Source: Urbifossiella limnaea (GTDB lineage Bacteria > Planctomycetota > Planctomycetia > Gemmatales > Gemmataceae). Taken from it: a stretch of DNA of 64,000 nucleotides. The notes under the pieces were generated by a model. It saw only the letters and a list, made by a program, of their open reading frames with translations, was not told the DNA's origin and did not search any database. The translations under genes and the position numbers were made by a program. The first letter of the stretch is position 1. The number at the start of each line of letters is the position of its first letter. The DNA lies in NCBI RefSeq assembly GCF_007747215.1, contig NZ_CP036273.1, positions 7,610,322-7,674,321 of the forward strand. Reading direction: 5' to 3'. Positions 61,440 through 64,000 of this stretch are shown here, one piece after another.

Positions 61440-61487
61440 GCGGTCGGGGTCGGTGACGACGTTGAATGCCATCCACGACGTGAATGC

Positions 61488-61504
61488 CCGGGGTACGTCC
61501 CCGG
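61488..61504 (+). terminator. Possible terminator hairpin 1 after the giant gene
   Basis: A 6-bp stem CCGGGG/CCCCGG with loop TACGT begins 49 nt after the stop. No T-run follows. Confidence 0.35.
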
Positions 61505-61525
61505 CTCGCTTCGACGCCGATCCGA

Positions 61526-61541
61526 CGCGACTTACGTCGCG
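61526..61541 (+). terminator. Possible terminator hairpin 2 after the giant gene
   Basis: A 6-bp stem CGCGAC/GTCGCG with a 4-nt loop (TTAC). It is close to hairpin 1, so the two may act together; no T-run follows. Confidence 0.3.
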
Positions 61542-61566
61542 GGCTGCCGTGGCGGCGTGGTGATTA

Positions 61567-61591
61567 GAGCAGTTCCAGTTTCAGTCTGGCG
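61567..61591 (+). repeat. Left terminal inverted repeat of the IS630 element
   Basis: 25 bp, perfect reverse complement of 62564-62588. The match extends to 27 bp when the palindromic TA target copy is included. Confidence 0.95.
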
Positions 61592-61642
61592 CTGAGCTCT
61601 TGGGTCGCGTACCCTCGGCGGCGACCCAAGAGGGCGTCGCCG

Positions 61643-62104
61643 ATGAAGACCCTGCCCGTCGAGTACCGACTCCGCGTCGTCCAACTCACCGAGGAGGGCG
61701 CCTCCACGGCCGAGGTGGTCGAGGCGCTCGGGGTCAGCCCGTCCTGGGTCCGGTCGATCAAGGCCCTGCACCGGGCGGGGGAGCCCCTCGCCCCGAAGTC
61801 CAAGGCCAACCACCGGCGGTCACTCGCCGACCGGGAGGGCGACCGGATCCGCGCCCGCGTCCGGGAGAAGCCGGGCACCACCCTGGCCGACCTGCGCCGC
61901 GACCTCGGGCTGACGACCTCGATCGCCAACCTCTGGAACGCCCTCCGGGCGCTCGGCCTGTCGCTCAAAAAAAGTCGGTCCGGGCGGCCGAGCGGGACCG
62001 GCCCGATGTCGTCACCGCCCGGGCCGAGTGGGCGGTCGCCGCCGCCGGCCTCGACCCCCGCCGGCTCGTCTTCCTCGACGAGACGTTCGGGACGACCAAG
62101 ATGA
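61643..62104 (+). CDS. IS630 OrfA (unshifted product)
   Basis: 153 residues if no frameshift occurs. After LSLKK the unshifted frame turns into a Ser/Pro/Arg-rich tail with no resemblance to transposases and stops at 62104. The first 110 residues are the DNA-binding half. Such a truncated product could compete with the full transposase for the IS ends; that is inference from better-studied IS families. Confidence 0.6.
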   Translation: MKTLPVEYRLRVVQLTEEGASTAEVVEALGVSPSWVRSIKALHRAGEPLAPKSKANHRRSLADREGDRIRARVREKPGTTLADLRRDLGLTTSIANLWNALRALGLSLKKSRSGRPSGTGPMSSPPGPSGRSPPPASTPAGSSSSTRRSGRPR

Positions 62105-62574
62105 CCCGCCTCTACGGGTGGGGGCCGACGGCCGAGCGGGTTCCCGGGGTGGTCCCGTTCGGGCACTGGAAGACGACCACCTTCCTGGCGGCGTTCCGGC
62201 TCGACGGGCTGTTCGCCCCGCTGGTCATCGACGGGGCGCTCAACGGCGACCTGTTCCGCGCGTACGTCCGGCAGGAGTTGGCCCCGCGGTTGCGGCCCGG
62301 GGACGTGGTGGTGATGGACAACCTGGCGACGCACAAGGTGGCCGGGGTGGCCGAGGCGATCCGCGGGCGGGACGCCGGACTGGTGTACCTGCCGGCGTAC
62401 AGCCCGGACCGGAACCCGATCGAGCAGGTGTTCTCGAAGGTCAAGAACGAACTCCGGCGGCGGGAGCTGCGGACGGTACCCGAGGTGGAGGATGCGTTCG
62501 GGCAGAGCCTCGACTGGATCACCCCGACCGACGCCCGGAACTACTTCGCTCACGCCGGATACCCGCCAGACTGA
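61643..62574 (+). CDS. IS630-family transposase, two frames joined by -1 frameshifting
   Basis: The ATG at 61643 has AAGAGGG 8 nt upstream. The first frame gives a helix-turn-helix DNA-binding half (residues 1-110: VVQLTEEGASTAEVVEALGVSPSWVRSI, cut here to its TAEVVEALGVSPSWV core) that binds the IS ends. At an A7 run (61967-61973) reading must move by -1 to enter the second frame, which stops at 62574. That frame carries the DDE_3 catalytic core: Asp in VFLDET (62077-62079), Asp in VVMDN (62317-62319) and Glu in NPIEQV (62422-62424). The second Asp and the Glu are separated by 34 residues (DD34E). It cuts and rejoins DNA at TA sites. A sequencing indel could also explain the split, but A-run frameshifting is common in this family. 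Confidence 0.88.
61967..61973 (+). promoter_or_regulatory. A7 slippery run for transposase frameshifting
   Basis: Seven A residues lie exactly where the two transposase frames must be joined. The heptamer A-AAA-AAG (61968-61974) is not in the phase for classical tandem slippage. A single-tRNA slip on AAA, or an extra A added by RNA polymerase, are the mechanisms that fit. Confidence 0.65.
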
Positions 62575-62588
62575 AACTGGAACTGCTC
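62564..62588 (-). repeat. Right terminal inverted repeat of the IS630 element
   Basis: 25 bp, perfect partner of the left repeat. The transposase stop codon (62572-62574) lies inside it, a compact arrangement typical of small IS elements. Confidence 0.95.
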
Positions 62589-62672
62589 TAGCGGCGAATC
62601 CTGGCTCTCCCGCAGAGTTGGTGGAGGTCTTTCCTCTCGGGCGCCGAGTTGTTTCGGTTTCGGCGGGGTGGG

Positions 62673-64000
62673 TCACCCCTTGCGTCGCACCCGAGCCCGG
62701 AGCAGCTTCATTCCGGCTCGGCCGAACATCTGCCGTTTAATCCCTTTCAGCCGGCCGACCTGGCCTTCCACTTGGCCATTACTCCACGGCTCCGTCATCG
62801 CCGCCTGCACGGCCGCCGCGTCCGAGAGCAAGCTGTCCGCCAGGTTCCTCAAGTCGGGATCGCCCGACACGACCACCTTCGCCGCCCAATCGGCCATCGT
62901 CGTCGCCTGCTTCCGACGGATCATTGCCATCAACTCCTCGGCGGCCCCCACCGTCGCGTGTGCCGCCGCATTCCGCTCGCGGAGGTGCTTCAGCACGCGG
63001 GTCGAGTGACTGTCTTCCTTCGGGTTCACCACCCGGAACGACAGCCGTCGCGCCGAGGGCGCCTTTCGCCCCGGCGGTCGCGTGTTCGCATCCCGCCGCC
63101 CCGCACAGACTCTGCGGCCGGTCAACCGGATCAGGTACCGGCGGACCGCGTCGTACCCGCCCGCGTAGCCCTTCCCCCGCAACGCCCGCTACAGGTCGCT
63201 GATGGTGCGGTTGGCCTGCTCTTCCGCCAGCTCGCGGACCCCGTCCCACCTGCAACGCCCGCTACAGGTCGCTGATGGTGCGGTTCCCGGCCACCACCCA
63301 CTCGGCTACGAACGCGGCGAACGGGTAGAGGGCGGTCACCGTCGGGCGGCCGGGTGACCAGTCCGGGCAGCGGTCCAGTCGCCGATACCGGAGCACGACC
63401 TTGATGTCCAAACCCAGCCGCCGCGCCACCCCCGACACGACACGCCCCCGGCCAGTAGCACCTTCAACTGACGGAACCGCTCCTCCCGCTCCCGCCGCTT
63501 CTCCGCCCGGCGTCGCTCCGTCGCGGTCGTGGGCTTCGCCTCCGCTTCCGGGGTCGGTGTCGCCACGGCGTCCTCCGCGGTCGAGACCGGCAGGATCGGC
63601 GGTTCGGTCGTCGGCCCGTTCGTCCCGTTCGGCGCATGTTGGGTCGGGGTGTTCACCTCCGCGTTGGCGGCGCGGACCTCCGGGCCGACGCGGGAGAGGA
63701 TCCTCTCCACCGCCTCCCGCACGTTCCGCAGCAGGTGGAACCGATCGGCCACCTGCTGCGCGTTGGGGGCGGCGGTGGTGGCGGCCTGGATGTACGCCGG
63801 TCAGCGGTCGCGGGTGATCACCTCCACCTGCGGGTTGGCCGCCAGCCACACCTTCACCGCCTCGCCGTCGCGGCCGGGCAGCAGGTCGATCACGGTCCCC
63901 CGCTCGAGTTCGATGAGGATGGTGCCGTACGAGTGCCCCTTGCGGGTGGCCCAGTCGTCGACGCCGACGTACCGCGGCCGCGGCGTCGGCTCGTCCGGGG
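62673..64000 (-). pseudogene. Broken ISL3-family transposase (N-terminus outside window)
   Basis: Reading the minus strand from 64000: VGVDDWATRKGHSYGT with the first catalytic Asp, a VIDLLPGRDGE strand, VADRFHLLRNVREAVE with the second Asp (63752 downward), LGLDIKVVLRYRRLD, YPFAAFVAEWV, GYAGGYDAVRRYL and the C-terminal WSNGQVEGQVGRLKGIKRQ with the catalytic Glu. It is interrupted by a TGA at 63803-63801 and an indel near 63440-63460. A 73-bp duplication shifts the frame, and TAG replaces an expected Tyr codon in both copies of the duplicated segment. These lesions make it non-functional. Confidence 0.85.
63179..63285 (-). repeat. 34-bp direct repeat, 73 bp apart, within the ISL3 transposase remnant
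   Basis: 63179-63212 and 63252-63285 are identical (GCAACGCCCGCTACAGG...). Both encode NRTISDL-stop-RAL on the minus strand. Since 73 is not a multiple of three, the duplication itself throws the transposase out of frame. Confidence 0.85.

Larger units (their letters stand above)
61440..61566. other. 127-nt gap between the giant gene and the IS630 element
   Basis: No gene. Two small hairpins (61488-61504 and 61526-61541) are the only structure seen. The final TA (61565-61566) is the left copy of the IS target duplication. Confidence 0.7.
61567..62588 (+). mobile_element. Complete IS630-family insertion sequence (1,022 bp)
   Basis: Perfect 25-bp terminal inverted repeats start GAGCAGTTCC (61567-61591 and 62564-62588) and are flanked by TA on both sides (61565-61566, 62589-62590). 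TA duplication and a DD34E transposase define the IS630/Tc1/mariner superfamily. Both ends and the coding region look undamaged, so the copy is probably recent and possibly active. Confidence 0.95.
62603..64000 (-). mobile_element. ISL3-family element, decayed, one end inside the window
   Basis: The end at 62603 begins GGCTCTCCCGCAGAGTTGG, matching the GGCTCT start usual for ISL3 ends. The transposase remnant reads toward it on the minus strand. The other end is outside the window, so an 8-bp target duplication (which would be CGAATCCT at 62595-62602) cannot be verified. Only 12 nt separate it from the IS630 element's TA. Confidence 0.7.

Noticed and set aside
61564-62676. 370-codon antisense frame across the IS630 element
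   Set aside because: Antisense of a clear transposase; its start lies outside the element and its composition is typical of a shadow frame.
62649-63275. Plus-strand frames opposite the ISL3 remnant
   Set aside because: The minus strand gives a clear ISL3 transposase match; the plus frames are Arg/Pro/Ser-rich shadows.

Overview
The window reads as a piece of a planctomycete chromosome, most likely from the Gemmata/Gemmataceae side of the phylum. The reasons are very high GC, a few enormous repetitive secreted-type proteins, and, at the N-termini of two of them, the short planctomycete extracellular motif L-x-[VI]-E-x-L-E-[SD]-R-x-x-P. The genus is inference; the motif and the protein architecture are read directly.

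Layout: about 92% of the 64 kb is three co-directional (+) genes for surface or exported proteins. (1) 2-6775 is the 3' part of a kexin-type (S8) protease. It has a P-domain nested in an SdrD-B-like domain, then Calx-beta repeats and a six-bladed FG-GAP propeller. (2) 7792-13731 is a 1,979-residue protein of 13 WGDG (PKD-like) repeats, two further PKD-like domains and a similar terminal propeller. (3) 14286-61439 is one uninterrupted frame of 15,717 residues made of successive repeat families. These include a 3.72 kb unit present three times in tandem (copies 1 and 2 share 1,755 bp without a mismatch), a 1.93 kb repeat, a roughly 650 bp repeat and 15 copies of a roughly 340 bp fibronectin-III-like repeat, ending in a non-repetitive domain. 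The gaps of 1,016 and 554 nt suggest three separate transcription units. The 554 nt gap carries a hairpin of up to 31 bp in the leader of the giant gene.

The last 2.6 kb is mobile DNA. A complete IS630-family element (61567-62588) has perfect 25-bp ends, a TA duplication, a two-frame transposase joined at an A7 run and a DD34E triad. Next to it lies the decayed 3' part of an ISL3-family transposase on the minus strand, which runs off the window.

Functionally the region looks like a cell-surface locus: a calcium-dependent processing-type protease beside two very large beta-rich adhesin- or matrix-like proteins. No enzyme domain was recognised in the two large proteins, so their role as adhesins or S-layer/matrix components is inference. 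No tRNA, rRNA or CRISPR was seen.
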